A stretch of 64,000 nucleotides of DNA from Streptomyces sp. WAC 01529 (GTDB lineage: Bacteria; Actinomycetota; Actinomycetes; Streptomycetales; Streptomycetaceae), in assembly GCF_003945545.1 (NCBI RefSeq), contig NZ_CP029617.1, forward strand, positions 5,131,001-5,195,000, given 5' to 3'. Shown here one piece after another: positions 8,780-16,835 of this stretch. Each line of letters opens with the position of its first letter. The first letter of the stretch is position 1. The notes under the pieces were generated by a model. That model had not been told where the DNA came from and made no database searches. It worked only from the letters and a program-made list of their open reading frames with translations. Position numbers and translations under genes: made by a program.

Positions 8780-9832
8780 TCAGATCGTCGCGGCGTCGAT
8801 CACGAAGCGGTAGCGCACGTCGCTGGCGAGGACGCGCTCGTACGCCTCGTTGATCTGGTCGGCGCGGATCAGCTCGATCTCGGAGCCCAGGCCGTGCTCG
8901 GCGCAGAAGTCCAGCATCTCCTGGGTCTCCCGGATCCCGCCGATCATGGAGCCCGCGAGGGTCTTGCCGCCGCCGATCACGGAGAAGAGGTTGAGCGAGA
9001 CCGGCTCCTCCGGGGCGCCGACGTTGACGAAGGCGCCCTCCGGGCGCAGCAGCCCCAGGTACTTGTCGAGCGGCAGCGGCGCCGAGACCGTGGAGAGGAT
9101 CATGTCGAAGGTCCCGGCCAGCTGCTCGAAGGTGGCGTCGTCGCTGGTCGCGTAGTAGTGATCGGCGCCGAGCCGCTCGCCGTCGGCCTTCTTGCGCAGG
9201 GACTGCGACAGGACGGTCACCTCGGCGCCCAGGGCGTGCGCGATCTTGACGCCCATGTGGCCGAGGCCGCCGAGGCCCACCACGGCGATCTTCTTGCCGG
9301 GGCCCGCGTTCCAGCGCTTGAGCGGGGAGTACGTGGTGATGCCGGCGCACAGCAGCGGCGCGGCCACGTCCAGCGGGAGCCCGTCGGGGATGCGGACGGT
9401 GAACGCCTCGTCCACGACGATGTGCGTGGAGTAGCCGCCGTAGGTCGGCTCGCCGTTCTTGTCGAGCGCGTTGTACGTCCCGACATTGCCCCGCGTGCAG
9501 TACTGCTCGAGGCCCGCCTCGCAGTTCTCGCACGTACGGCAGGAGTCGACCATGCAGCCGACGCCGACGCGGTCGCCCACGGCGAACTTGGTGACACCGG
9601 GGCCGACCTCCGTCACGACACCGGCGATCTCGTGGCCGGGCACCATCGGGAAGATGCCCTCGCCCCAGCCGTCGCGGGCCTGGTGGATGTCCGAGTGGCA
9701 GATCCCGGCGTACTTGATGTCGATCAGGACGTCGGACTCGCCGACGGCGCGGCGCGGGATCGTGGTCCGCTCCAGGGGCGCGCTGGGGGCGGGTGCGGCG
9801 TAGGCGGTAACGGTGGTGATCTGCTCAGTCAT
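8780..9832 (-). CDS. Zinc-dependent NAD(P) alcohol dehydrogenase (CAD/YahK-like MDR)
   Basis: 350-residue medium-chain dehydrogenase. Catalytic zinc ligands are seen in AGICHSDIH and PGHEIAG (near residue 65); the structural zinc lobe has the four-Cys pattern C-x2-C-x2-C-x7-C in CRTCENCEAGLEQYC. The Rossmann motif VVGLGGLGHMG lies near residue 180. The overall pattern matches broad-specificity alcohol/aldehyde reductases of the cinnamyl-alcohol dehydrogenase group. The ATG at 9832 is preferred; a GTG three codons upstream is possible. Divergent from the MmyB-type regulator, with which it shares a 118-bp promoter region. Confidence 0.92.
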   Translation of the reverse strand: MTEQITTVTAYAAPAPSAPLERTTIPRRAVGESDVLIDIKYAGICHSDIHQARDGWGEGIFPMVPGHEIAGVVTEVGPGVTKFAVGDRVGVGCMVDSCRTCENCEAGLEQYCTRGNVGTYNALDKNGEPTYGGYSTHIVVDEAFTVRIPDGLPLDVAAPLLCAGITTYSPLKRWNAGPGKKIAVVGLGGLGHMGVKIAHALGAEVTVLSQSLRKKADGERLGADHYYATSDDATFEQLAGTFDMILSTVSAPLPLDKYLGLLRPEGAFVNVGAPEEPVSLNLFSVIGGGKTLAGSMIGGIRETQEMLDFCAEHGLGSEIELIRADQINEAYERVLASDVRYRFVIDAATI

Positions 9833-9921
9833 GGCATCCACACTGCCAATGAGCTGCGGGTTCACCCAGCCACCCGTTCTGCCTACGTCCAGCGGTCCTA
9901 CTACTGGTGGGGTCAGGCTCG

Positions 9922-9935
9922 GGGTCGTACGACCC
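9922..9935. promoter_or_regulatory. 14-bp perfect palindrome between ADH and its divergent regulator
   Basis: GGGTCGTACGACCC is a perfect palindrome placed 15 bp before the regulator's ATG. A GATACT hexamer (9937-9942) follows 8 nt before that ATG, which would fit a leaderless promoter overlapped by an operator. Regulator identity is inferred from position only. Confidence 0.5.
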
Positions 9936-9950
9936 GGGATACTGGAACGT

Positions 9951-10904
9951 ATGGACGAGTCACCCCAAAAGCCCGAGACGCCTGAAGCGCCAGGAATGCC
10001 TGAGTCGGCCGAGACGCCTGAGGCGGCCGCGGGCAGGCCCCTGGACGGCCGGGCCGAGCTGAGCGAGTTCCTGCGCACCCGCAGGGCGCGGCTGCAGCCC
10101 CAGGACGTCGGGCTGCCCAGCTACGGGCGCCACCGGCGCGTGCCCGGGCTGCGGCGCGAGGAGCTGGCGCAGCTCGCGGGGGTCTCCGTCGCGTACTACA
10201 CCCGCCTCGAACAGGGCAACGGCCGCAATGTCTCGGGCGAGGTGCTCGACGCCATCGCGCGCGCCCTGCGCCTGACGGACGCCGAACACGCCCACCTCAC
10301 GCACCTTGCGAAGCCGAAGGCGCTCAAGAAGAAGCGGGCCGCTCGCCCGCAGCACATGCGGCCCGCCCTGCAACAGCTCCTCGACTCCATCGACGGCGTC
10401 CCCGCGTACGTCGTCGGCCGCCGCTCGGACATCCTCGGCTGGAACGCGATGGCGGCGGCGCTCTTCGGCGACTGGGGCCGACTGGCGCCGAAGGACCGCA
10501 ACTGGGCGCGGATCTGCTTCCTGGACGAGGGCTCCCGGGACCTCTTCGTGGACTGGGAGCAGAAGGCCTCCGACATCGTCAGCTACCTCCGCATGGACGC
10601 GGGCTGCTACCCCAACGACCCGCGGCTGACCGCCCTGGTCGGCGAACTCTCCGTGAAGAGCGAGGAGTTCAGGAGCCTGTGGGCCACGCACGACGTGCGG
10701 GAGAAGGGCCACGGCGTCAAGCGGATGCGCCACCCGCTGGTGGGCGAGGTGACCCTCGCGTACGAGACGCTGCGGCTGCCGGACGACTGCGACCAGTCGC
10801 TGATCATGTACCACGCGGAGCCGGACTCGGCGGCGGCGCAGGCGCTGCGGCTGCTCGCGAGCTGGGGCAGGGACGCGGCGTCGGTGGGCTCGGCCACTCA
10901 GTGA
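9951..10904 (+). CDS. XRE-family regulator with MmyB-type ligand-binding domain
   Basis: 317 residues. After a Pro/Glu-rich leader of 30 residues comes a helix-turn-helix (RRVPGLRREELAQLAGVS, about residues 63-80) and then the MmyB-type PAS-like ligand domain marked by VVGRRSDILGWNAMAAALFGD and RMRHPLVGEVTL. In Streptomyces such genes typically sit divergent to an oxidoreductase and repress it until a fatty-acid-like or aromatic ligand binds; the divergent alcohol dehydrogenase fits that. The start may be leaderless. Confidence 0.9.
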   Translation: MDESPQKPETPEAPGMPESAETPEAAAGRPLDGRAELSEFLRTRRARLQPQDVGLPSYGRHRRVPGLRREELAQLAGVSVAYYTRLEQGNGRNVSGEVLDAIARALRLTDAEHAHLTHLAKPKALKKKRAARPQHMRPALQQLLDSIDGVPAYVVGRRSDILGWNAMAAALFGDWGRLAPKDRNWARICFLDEGSRDLFVDWEQKASDIVSYLRMDAGCYPNDPRLTALVGELSVKSEEFRSLWATHDVREKGHGVKRMRHPLVGEVTLAYETLRLPDDCDQSLIMYHAEPDSAAAQALRLLASWGRDAASVGSATQ

Positions 10905-10929
10905 GGAACGGCCTTGCGCAGCAGGCGAT

Positions 10930-10944
10930 TTCGCGGGCGGCAGA
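10930..10944 (+). promoter_or_regulatory. Candidate PopR box upstream of popR
   Basis: TTCGCGGGCGGCAGA, 46 bp before the popR GTG, matches 12 of 15 positions of the second element in front of clpP3 (TTCGCTGAGGGCAGA). PopR is reported, as I recall, to bind repeats related to TCTGCC-N3-GGCAGA; here the GGCAGA half is exact and the other half degenerate. Suggests autoregulation. Confidence 0.4.
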
Positions 10945-10990
10945 ACGCCTGGTGCTGCCCGATGGCGTGATCGCTCCCTAGGCTGGGGGA

Positions 10991-11374
10991 GTGAGCAGTG
11001 ATGAGCGGCAGAAGCCGAACGAAGCCCGCGTGATTCCCCTGCGCCCGGTGAAGGCGGCGCCGCGCCCGCCCGCCGACGAGGCCAAGGAACCTCTCTGGCG
11101 GGACGTCGTCGGGGATGTCCTGCGCCGGGAGCGCCTGGCCCAGGAGCGCACGCTCAAGGACGTGGCGGACGCCGCCCGGATCTCCATGCCGTACCTCTCC
11201 GAGCTGGAGCGCGGCCGCAAGGAGGGCTCTTCCGAGGTCCTCGCGGCCGCGGCCCACGCGCTCGGGCTGCGCCTTTCCGACCTGCTCTCCCTGGCGCAGG
11301 GACAGCTGGCCGGCCTCCCCCGTGCGAGGCCGGCCAGGGCGTCGTACCAGGGCGAGGTACGGCTGGCCGCGTGA
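10991..11374 (+). CDS. popR: PopR/ClgR-type activator of clpP genes
   Basis: 127-residue helix-turn-helix protein; the DNA-binding part (VLRRERLAQERTLKDVADAA, then MPYLSELERGRKEGSSEV) is the hallmark of the ClgR/PopR group that activates Clp protease genes. It lies tail-to-tail with two clpP genes, as expected of PopR. The protein ends in LAA; in S. lividans the terminal alanines of PopR make it a ClpP1/P2 substrate, so its level rises only when the primary protease is limiting. The GTG at 10991 follows GGGGGA. A GGCAGA box lies 46 bp upstream. Confidence 0.82.
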   Translation: MSSDERQKPNEARVIPLRPVKAAPRPPADEAKEPLWRDVVGDVLRRERLAQERTLKDVADAARISMPYLSELERGRKEGSSEVLAAAAHALGLRLSDLLSLAQGQLAGLPRARPARASYQGEVRLAA

Positions 11375-11382
11375 GCGCGGAT

Positions 11383-11420
11383 CTCAGGCGGCCACGGGCC
11401 CGGCTCAGGCGGCCACGGGC
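11383..11420. repeat. 17-bp direct duplication at the clpP4 3' end
   Basis: CTCAGGCGGCCACGGGC occurs at 11383-11399 and again at 11404-11420. The second copy encodes the last codons and stop of clpP4; the first lies in the 30-bp gap to popR. Looks like a small slippage duplication. Confidence 0.8.
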
Positions 11421-12013
11421 AGGTTCCGCCTGCTGAGCACCTGGTCGGCGAGTCCGTACGCGACGGCCTCCTGCGCGGTGAAGACCTTGTCCCGGTCCAT
11501 GTCGGCGCGCAGGGTGCCGATGTCATGGTGCGTGTGCCGGGACAGCACCTCCTCCACCTGGGAGCGGATCCGCAGCATCTCCTGTGCCTCCAGGGCGAGA
11601 TCGGAGACCGTCCCCTGCCGGCCGCGGCTCGCGGGCTGCCCGAGCAGCACGCGCGCGTGGTCGAGCACGAAGCGCCTGCCGGGGTCGCCGCCCGCGAGCA
11701 GTACGGCGGCGGTGGAGGCGGCCTGTCCCACGCAGAACGTCGAGATCGGCGCGGAGATGAAGCTCATGGTGTCGTAGATGGCCATGAGCGAGGTGAAGGA
11801 TCCGCCGGGCGAGTTGATGTAGATGGCGACCTCGCGCTCGGGGGCGGAGGACTCCAGGTGGAGCAGTTGCGCGATGACGACGTTGGCGACGCCGTCGTCG
11901 ATCTCCGTGCCGAGGAAGATGATGCGCTCGGAGAGCAGGCGGCTGTAGATGTCGTAGGCGCGCTCGCCCTGCGGGGTGCGCTCGACGACGGTGGGAATCG
12001 TGTACTGACTCAT
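11405..12013 (-). CDS. clpP4: ClpP-family protease subunit with altered active site
   Basis: 202 residues, second gene of the clpP pair, 19 bp after clpP3 with AGAGGGA before its ATG. It keeps the ClpP fold, the INSPGGS loop and the nucleophile Ser100 (GQAAST), and Asp175. The catalytic His, normally in M-H-Q-P, is replaced by Gly125 (LLGQP), and the Ser context is GQAAST rather than G-x-AASM. Alone it should be inactive or very weak, so it probably works as a structural or regulatory ring in a mixed ClpP3/ClpP4 tetradecamer. Confidence 0.85.
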   Translation of the reverse strand: MSQYTIPTVVERTPQGERAYDIYSRLLSERIIFLGTEIDDGVANVVIAQLLHLESSAPEREVAIYINSPGGSFTSLMAIYDTMSFISAPISTFCVGQAASTAAVLLAGGDPGRRFVLDHARVLLGQPASRGRQGTVSDLALEAQEMLRIRSQVEEVLSRHTHHDIGTLRADMDRDKVFTAQEAVAYGLADQVLSRRNLPVAA

Positions 12014-12032
12014 TCCGTTCCCTCTTCCTCTC

Positions 12033-12692
12033 TCAGATCCCGAGCCCGATGCGCCGCTTCGACCCGGCGGGCCGCACGTCCTCCAGGGACTCGACCACGC
12101 GGTCGACCATCCCGTACTCCTTGGCCTGTTCGGCGGTGAACCACCGGTCGCGGTCGCCGTCCCGGGAGATCGTCTCCGGGCTCTGTCCGGTGTGCTCGGC
12201 GGTGATCCGCTCGATCGCCTTCTTGGTGAACTCCAGGTTCTCGGCCTGGATGGCGATGTCGGCGGTGGTGCCGCCGATGCCGGCCGACGGCTGATGCATC
12301 ATGATCCGCGCGTTGGGCAGCGCGAACCGCTTGCCGTGCGCGCCCACGCTCAGCAGGAACTGGCCCATGCTGGCGGCGAATCCCATGGCGAGGGTGGAGA
12401 CGTCGTTGGGGATGAGCCGCATGGTGTCGTAGATGGCGAGCCCCGCGGTCACGGAGCCGCCGGGACTGTTGATGTACAGCCCGATGTCGGTCTTCGGATC
12501 CTCCGCCGACAGCAGCAGCAGCTGCGCGCAGACGCGGTTGGCGGAGACCTCGTCGACCTGTGTCCCGAGGAACACGATCCGCTGGTTGAGCAGTTGCGCG
12601 GCGAGATGGTCGTCGAACCGCGACGGTGAGGTCTCCCCCTCCTCACCCGCCCACGGCCCCGCCGCACCCCAGCCCTTGCCGAACCCTGACAT
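12033..12692 (-). CDS. clpP3: ATP-dependent Clp protease proteolytic subunit
   Basis: 219 residues with a complete ClpP triad: Ser108 (GFAASMGQ), His133 (IMMHQP) and Asp182 (GDRDRWF). A 25-residue Gly/Glu-rich leader precedes the fold and may be processed. The ATG at 12692 has GGGAGG 5 nt upstream. First gene of the clpP3-clpP4 operon, which in Streptomyces is the back-up Clp protease induced by PopR when ClpP1/P2 are absent. Two tandem GGCAGA elements lie about 85-110 bp upstream. Confidence 0.9.
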   Translation of the reverse strand: MSGFGKGWGAAGPWAGEEGETSPSRFDDHLAAQLLNQRIVFLGTQVDEVSANRVCAQLLLLSAEDPKTDIGLYINSPGGSVTAGLAIYDTMRLIPNDVSTLAMGFAASMGQFLLSVGAHGKRFALPNARIMMHQPSAGIGGTTADIAIQAENLEFTKKAIERITAEHTGQSPETISRDGDRDRWFTAEQAKEYGMVDRVVESLEDVRPAGSKRRIGLGI

Positions 12693-12774
12693 GACACCTC
12701 CCAAAACCCTCGCGACGCCCAACGCCCCGCGCTGCCTTCACTGTTGCCCGTCGCCCCGGCCCTTGTCAGAAATC

Positions 12775-12804
12775 TCGGCTGTGGGCAGATTCGCTGAGGG
12801 CAGA
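12775..12804. promoter_or_regulatory. Tandem candidate PopR boxes upstream of clpP3
   Basis: Two adjacent 15-bp units, TCGGCTGTGGGCAGA and TTCGCTGAGGGCAGA (12 of 15 identical), each of form TNNGCT-N3-GGCAGA, with a weaker GTCAGA copy at 12765-12770. They lie in the 154-bp gap shared by clpP3 and the divergent gene at 12847, and a related copy precedes popR. Confidence 0.55.
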
Positions 12805-12846
12805 GGGGGAGGGGAGAGGGGGGCGGGCCGTTAGGGTCGTGGTCTC

Positions 12847-13326
12847 GTGGAGTGGATATCGCCTGTAAGTACCCTGCTGGGAGCGGGAATCGGCGTGAGC
12901 GCGACCCTCTTGGCCGACCGGGCCCGGTGGCGGCGGGAGAGCGCGGAGCGCGAGACGGCGACGCGCAGACAGCTGTACGCGGAGTACACGGCGGCGCTCT
13001 CCCGCGTCCGCTCGGCACTCCACGAGTCCGCGCGGGCCACCGGCGGCCCGAGCCCCGGAAGCGAGGAACACGCGCGCGAGGTCAGGGACCGGTTCCTGGC
13101 GCCGGGGGCCTACGAAATCCGCCACCAGCTGGCGATCATCGCGCCCTTGGAGGTCGTCGACGCGGCCAGGTCGGCCTTCATCGCCCTGCGGACGACCCGG
13201 GACCGCGTGATCGAGGGCGCGAGAGCCGACAGCGCCATCTACGCGGAGCTGGAGGCCGGCAACGACGCGGCCATCGCCGAGCTGCGTCGGGTGATGCGGC
13301 GGGATCTCGGGGTCAGCCCTCGCTAG
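12847..13326 (+). CDS. Hypothetical protein with N-terminal membrane segment
   Basis: 159 residues. A short hydrophobic stretch (about residues 5-24, ISPVSTLLGAGIGVSATLLA) is followed by a long charged helical region rich in Arg, Glu and Ala, probably coiled coil. I do not recognise a named family. The GTG at 12847 lacks a ribosome-binding site, but TAGGGT ends 9 nt upstream, so the transcript may be leaderless. Divergent from clpP3; the 3' end overlaps msrA by 14 bp. Confidence 0.7.
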   Translation: MEWISPVSTLLGAGIGVSATLLADRARWRRESAERETATRRQLYAEYTAALSRVRSALHESARATGGPSPGSEEHAREVRDRFLAPGAYEIRHQLAIIAPLEVVDAARSAFIALRTTRDRVIEGARADSAIYAELEAGNDAAIAELRRVMRRDLGVSPR

Positions 13327-14017
13327 GAGCCGGAGTGATGCCCGTGGGGCAGGCGCGGCCCCAGTTGGTTTCCGAGGGGGTGTCCAGGAGGGCGCCCGTG
13401 CCGCCGATGCCGCAGTAGCCGTCGGGGTTCTTGTCCAGGTACTGCTGGTGGTACGGCTCGGCCGGCCAGAAGGGCCTGTCGGCGGCGGGGAGGACCGTCG
13501 TCGTGATCGTGCCGTGGCCCGCGGCGGTCAGGACGCGCTGGTAGGCCTCCAGGGACGCCTTCGCCCCCGCCTCCTGCTCGGCGGAGTGGGTGTAGATCGC
13601 CGAGCGGTACTGCGTGCCCACGTCGTTGCCCTGGCGGAAGCCCTGCGTGGGGTTGTGGGACTCCCAGAAGAGCTTCAGGAGCGAGGCGTACGAGACCTTG
13701 GCGGGGTCGAAGACGACGCGGACCGCCTCCGTGTGGCCCGTCAGGCCGGAGCAGACCTCCTCGTAGGAGGGGTTCTCGGTGTAGCCGCCCTGGTAGCCGA
13801 CGTATGTCGTCCAGACGCCGGGCGTCTGCCAGAACTTGCGCTCGGCGCCCCAGAAGCAGCCCAGCGCGAAGTCCGCGACCTCCAGGCCCTCGGGGTAGGG
13901 GCCGAGCAGCGCGTTGCCGAGGACCGTGTGGCGCGAGGGGACCTCGAATTCCGGGGTCGCCCGGCCCTTCAGTGCCTGCTCGGGGGTGGGCAGCTCGGGC
14001 GTGCGGCCGAAGATCAT
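13313..14017 (-). CDS. msrA: Peptide methionine-(S)-S-oxide reductase MsrA
   Basis: Reduces methionine-S-sulfoxide in oxidised proteins. The active-site motif GCFWGAERKFW (Cys54) and the downstream VGYQGGYTENPSYEEVCSG and YRSAIY blocks are diagnostic. A recycling Cys lies in the C-terminal GYCGIGG block. 234 residues is slightly longer than the minimal enzyme owing to a 45-residue N-terminal extension common in actinomycetes. The ATG at 14017 follows AGGAGAG. Convergent with the gene at 12847. Confidence 0.96.
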   Translation of the reverse strand: MIFGRTPELPTPEQALKGRATPEFEVPSRHTVLGNALLGPYPEGLEVADFALGCFWGAERKFWQTPGVWTTYVGYQGGYTENPSYEEVCSGLTGHTEAVRVVFDPAKVSYASLLKLFWESHNPTQGFRQGNDVGTQYRSAIYTHSAEQEAGAKASLEAYQRVLTAAGHGTITTTVLPAADRPFWPAEPYHQQYLDKNPDGYCGIGGTGALLDTPSETNWGRACPTGITPAPSEG

Positions 14018-14104
14018 GCGGGTCTCTCCTCGTGCGGGGCCTGACAGGGACGGACAGGGGCGTCATGAGGGGAACGTGCGGGCGGGCCCCGGCATTCCAG
14101 GGGC

Positions 14105-15223
14105 TCAGTGCGGCAGCGTCGCCGGGCTGCCGCCGTTCGCCTCGTACCCCGCCACGGCGAGCGCGCGGTACACCGCGTAGCTCTCGGCCGGGTCGGGGGT
14201 CAGGGTCCAGGGCAGGGCGCCGACGTGGCCGTCCACGTGCACCAGCTGGTGCATGGCCTCGCCCCAGCGCTCGCAGCGGACCAGGAAGAACACCAGGAGG
14301 TGGCGGACGTGCGCCAGCATCGGGTCGTCCGGCCGCGCGGCGTGCACCGCGAAGAGGGCGCCCTCGATGGCCTTGGTGACGACCTCGCTCTCATAGAAGC
14401 CGCGGACCAGATTGACCTCGGGCATGTGCTCGTAGACGGCGAAGAGCGGGAGCGCCGCGAGCAGGGAGGCGCGAGGGGCGCGCGCCGCCGCGGCCTCCGC
14501 GAAGCCGTACGCGAGGTCGCGCGAGCCGTGCCACTTCTCGCACCAGTAGTGCAGCGCCGCCAGATGCGCGCCCATGTGCGCGGGCGCGCGGTCCAGGATC
14601 TTCAGCCACAGCTGCTCGAACTCCTCGCGGGGGTACGCGAGACCGCGCGCGATGGACAGCTCGATGATGTACGGGACCGGGTCGCCCGGCGCGAGCAGCG
14701 CCGCCTGCGCGCACGCCTCCCGGGCCTCCTCCAGAATGATCCGGAACTCGTCCGTCCCCCGGTCGGCCGTCCGCCACGCCTGCTGGACCAGGAACTCCGC
14801 GTGCACCGCGGCGCCACCGGCGTCCTTGGGCGCCTCGGCCCGCCACACCCGCAGCCACTGCCCGCCGGGGCTGTCGCTCACGCCGCCCGGCCGCTGCTGG
14901 AGCTCCAGCGAGGCCGCCCCCGCGAAGGCCTGCACCCGCTGCCAGCGCTGCTCGCCGTGCGTCTCCGTGCCCGCGAGGAGCTGCGAGGCGGCCTGCCACC
15001 CCTGCGTGCGCTGCACCAGGTCGAGGACTTCCAGGAGATCGGCGTCCGCGCCCGGCATGCGGATGTCCAGCTCCTCCTGGCGCAGGAAGCCGTAGTCCGC
15101 CGGGTCCGCGGCGTCCGGCGAGCCGGGCTCGACCTGCCGGATCCCGCCGCGCCTGCGCAGCAGCACGGGTCCGAGGACCGCGCCGATCATGACCACCGCG
15201 AACAGGAACCAGAGAATCTCCAT
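14105..15223 (-). CDS. Membrane-anchored hypothetical, DUF4034-like
   Basis: 372 residues starting with one transmembrane helix (MEILWFLFAVVMIGAVLGPVLL) and a basic RRRG stop-transfer. The cytoplasmic part is helical with repeated Trp/Ala-rich helices (FEQLWLKILDRAPAHMGAHLAALHYW), reminiscent of TPR-like DUF4034 proteins. No catalytic motif seen. Divergent from metB with a 125-bp gap. Function unknown. Confidence 0.75.
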   Translation of the reverse strand: MEILWFLFAVVMIGAVLGPVLLRRRGGIRQVEPGSPDAADPADYGFLRQEELDIRMPGADADLLEVLDLVQRTQGWQAASQLLAGTETHGEQRWQRVQAFAGAASLELQQRPGGVSDSPGGQWLRVWRAEAPKDAGGAAVHAEFLVQQAWRTADRGTDEFRIILEEAREACAQAALLAPGDPVPYIIELSIARGLAYPREEFEQLWLKILDRAPAHMGAHLAALHYWCEKWHGSRDLAYGFAEAAAARAPRASLLAALPLFAVYEHMPEVNLVRGFYESEVVTKAIEGALFAVHAARPDDPMLAHVRHLLVFFLVRCERWGEAMHQLVHVDGHVGALPWTLTPDPAESYAVYRALAVAGYEANGGSPATLPH

Positions 15224-15348
15224 GGCTCAAGCGAACCAGACGGGTCCGACAATTGGCGAACCTGCCGGGACGTACCCGTACCGACGTGGACGGAAAGCAC
15301 CCCCGCGCCCAGGCGGGACGCCCCACCCGCGCACTACGCTCAGGCCGC

Positions 15349-16512
15349 ATGAGTGACTTGCACAGCACGCCCGGCACACAGAGTTTCGAGACCGTGGCGA
15401 TCCACGCGGGCAACACGGCCGACCCGCTCACCGGAGCCGTCGTCCCGCCCATCTATCAGGTGTCGACCTACAAGCAGGACGGCGTCGGCGGACTGCGCGG
15501 CGGCTACGAGTACAGCCGCAGCGCGAACCCGACGAGGACCGCCCTTGAAGAGAACCTGGCCGCGCTGGAGGGCGGCCGCCGCGGGCTCGCCTTCGCCTCC
15601 GGCCTCGCGGCCGAGGACTGCCTCCTGCGCGCGCTGCTCGGCCCCGGTGACCACGTGGTCATCCCCAACGACGCGTACGGCGGCACCTTCCGCCTCTTCG
15701 CCAAGGTCGTCTCCCGCTGGGGCGTCGAGTGGTCGGTGGCCGACACCTCCGACCCGGACGCGGTGCGGGCCGCGATGACCGACCGTACGAAGGCGATCTG
15801 GGTGGAGACCCCCTCCAACCCGCTGCTCGGCATCACCGACATCGCCGCGATCGCCCAGATCGCCCGCGAGACCGGCGCCCGCCTCGTCGTCGACAACACC
15901 TTCGCGAGCCCCTACCTCCAGCAGCCCCTCGCCCTCGGCGCGGACATCGTCGTGCACTCCATGACGAAGTACATGGGCGGCCACTCGGACGTCGTCGGCG
16001 GAGCGCTGGTCGTCAACGACGCGGCGCTCGGCGAGGAGCTGGCCTACCACCAGAACGCGATGGGCGCCGTCGCCGGGCCCTTCGACGCCTGGCTGGTGCT
16101 GCGCGGCATCAAGACCCTCGCGGTGCGCATGGACCGGCACAGCGAGAACGCCACCAAGGTCACCGAGATGCTGACCCGCCACGCGCGCGTGAAGCGCGTC
16201 CTGTACCCGGGCCTTCCGGAGCACCCCGGTCACGAGGTCGCCGCCAAGCAGATGAAGTCGTTCGGCGGCATGGTGTCGTTCCAGGTCGAGGGCGGCGAGG
16301 AGGCGGCCGTCGAGGTCTGCAACCGCGCCAAGCTCTTCACGCTGGGCGAGTCCCTGGGCGGCGTCGAGTCCCTGATCGAGCACCCGGGCCGCATGACGCA
16401 CGCCTCGACCGCCGGCTCGCTCCTCGAGGTCCCGGCGGACCTGGTACGCCTGTCGGTGGGCATCGAAGCGGTGGACGACCTCCTCGCCGACCTCCAGCAG
16501 GCACTGGGCTAG
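15349..16512 (+). CDS. metB: Cystathionine gamma-synthase/lyase (Cys/Met PLP enzyme)
   Basis: 387-residue fold-type I PLP enzyme of trans-sulfuration. The family signature with the Schiff-base lysine is VVHSMTKYMGGHSDVVGGAL (Lys near 207); YEYSRSANPTR and SLGGVESLIEHP are also typical. The latter cannot separate gamma-synthase from gamma-lyase by eye; metB is the usual name in this neighbourhood. The ATG at 15349 has no strong Shine-Dalgarno (CAGGCC upstream). The gene ends just before a pair of 43-bp direct repeats. Confidence 0.9.
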   Translation: MSDLHSTPGTQSFETVAIHAGNTADPLTGAVVPPIYQVSTYKQDGVGGLRGGYEYSRSANPTRTALEENLAALEGGRRGLAFASGLAAEDCLLRALLGPGDHVVIPNDAYGGTFRLFAKVVSRWGVEWSVADTSDPDAVRAAMTDRTKAIWVETPSNPLLGITDIAAIAQIARETGARLVVDNTFASPYLQQPLALGADIVVHSMTKYMGGHSDVVGGALVVNDAALGEELAYHQNAMGAVAGPFDAWLVLRGIKTLAVRMDRHSENATKVTEMLTRHARVKRVLYPGLPEHPGHEVAAKQMKSFGGMVSFQVEGGEEAAVEVCNRAKLFTLGESLGGVESLIEHPGRMTHASTAGSLLEVPADLVRLSVGIEAVDDLLADLQQALG

Positions 16513-16515
16513 TCC

Positions 16516-16604
16516 GTCCGGCACGGACATCCCTCCGCTGCCGGCGAGCAAGCGGCGGGCAGTCCGGCACGGGCATCCCCCCGCTACCAGCGAGTAAGCG
16601 GCGG
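16516..16604. repeat. Two direct 43-bp repeats, each a small hairpin
   Basis: Copies at 16516-16558 and 16562-16604 (46-bp period) share GTCCGGCACGG, CATCCC and a CCGCT...AGCGG stem. The second copy overlaps the last codons of the convergent small membrane protein gene. They may act as back-to-back terminators between metB and that gene. Confidence 0.7.
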
Positions 16605-16835
16605 AGTCGTCTCCGAAGGCGGCTCCGCCCACGGCTGCGCGGCCGACGCCCACACGGCGAACGCCACCACGCAGGCGAGCAGCACCACCCACAGGAGCCT
16701 GCGCAGCACCACGCGCCTCCGCAGCATCCGCCCGCCCCGCCGCACGGCGTCGTCGAAGAGCCCCGGCGGCACCGACGCCTGCGCACTCTCCAGCAGCCGC
16801 CGCACGGCCGTCTCCTTGCGCTCGTACTGGCTCAT
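16584..16835 (-). CDS. Small single-pass membrane protein coupled to a sigma factor
   Basis: 83 residues: a charged N-terminal cytoplasmic region of about 45 residues, one transmembrane helix (LLWVVLLACVVAFAVWA) and a short outside tail. Its ATG overlaps the TGA of the sigma-factor gene (ATGA), so the two are made together. That arrangement is typical of sigma/anti-sigma pairs, but no zinc motif or named anti-sigma domain is visible, so the role is inference from context. Confidence 0.75.
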   Translation of the reverse strand: MSQYERKETAVRRLLESAQASVPPGLFDDAVRRGGRMLRRRVVLRRLLWVVLLACVVAFAVWASAAQPWAEPPSETTPPLTRW

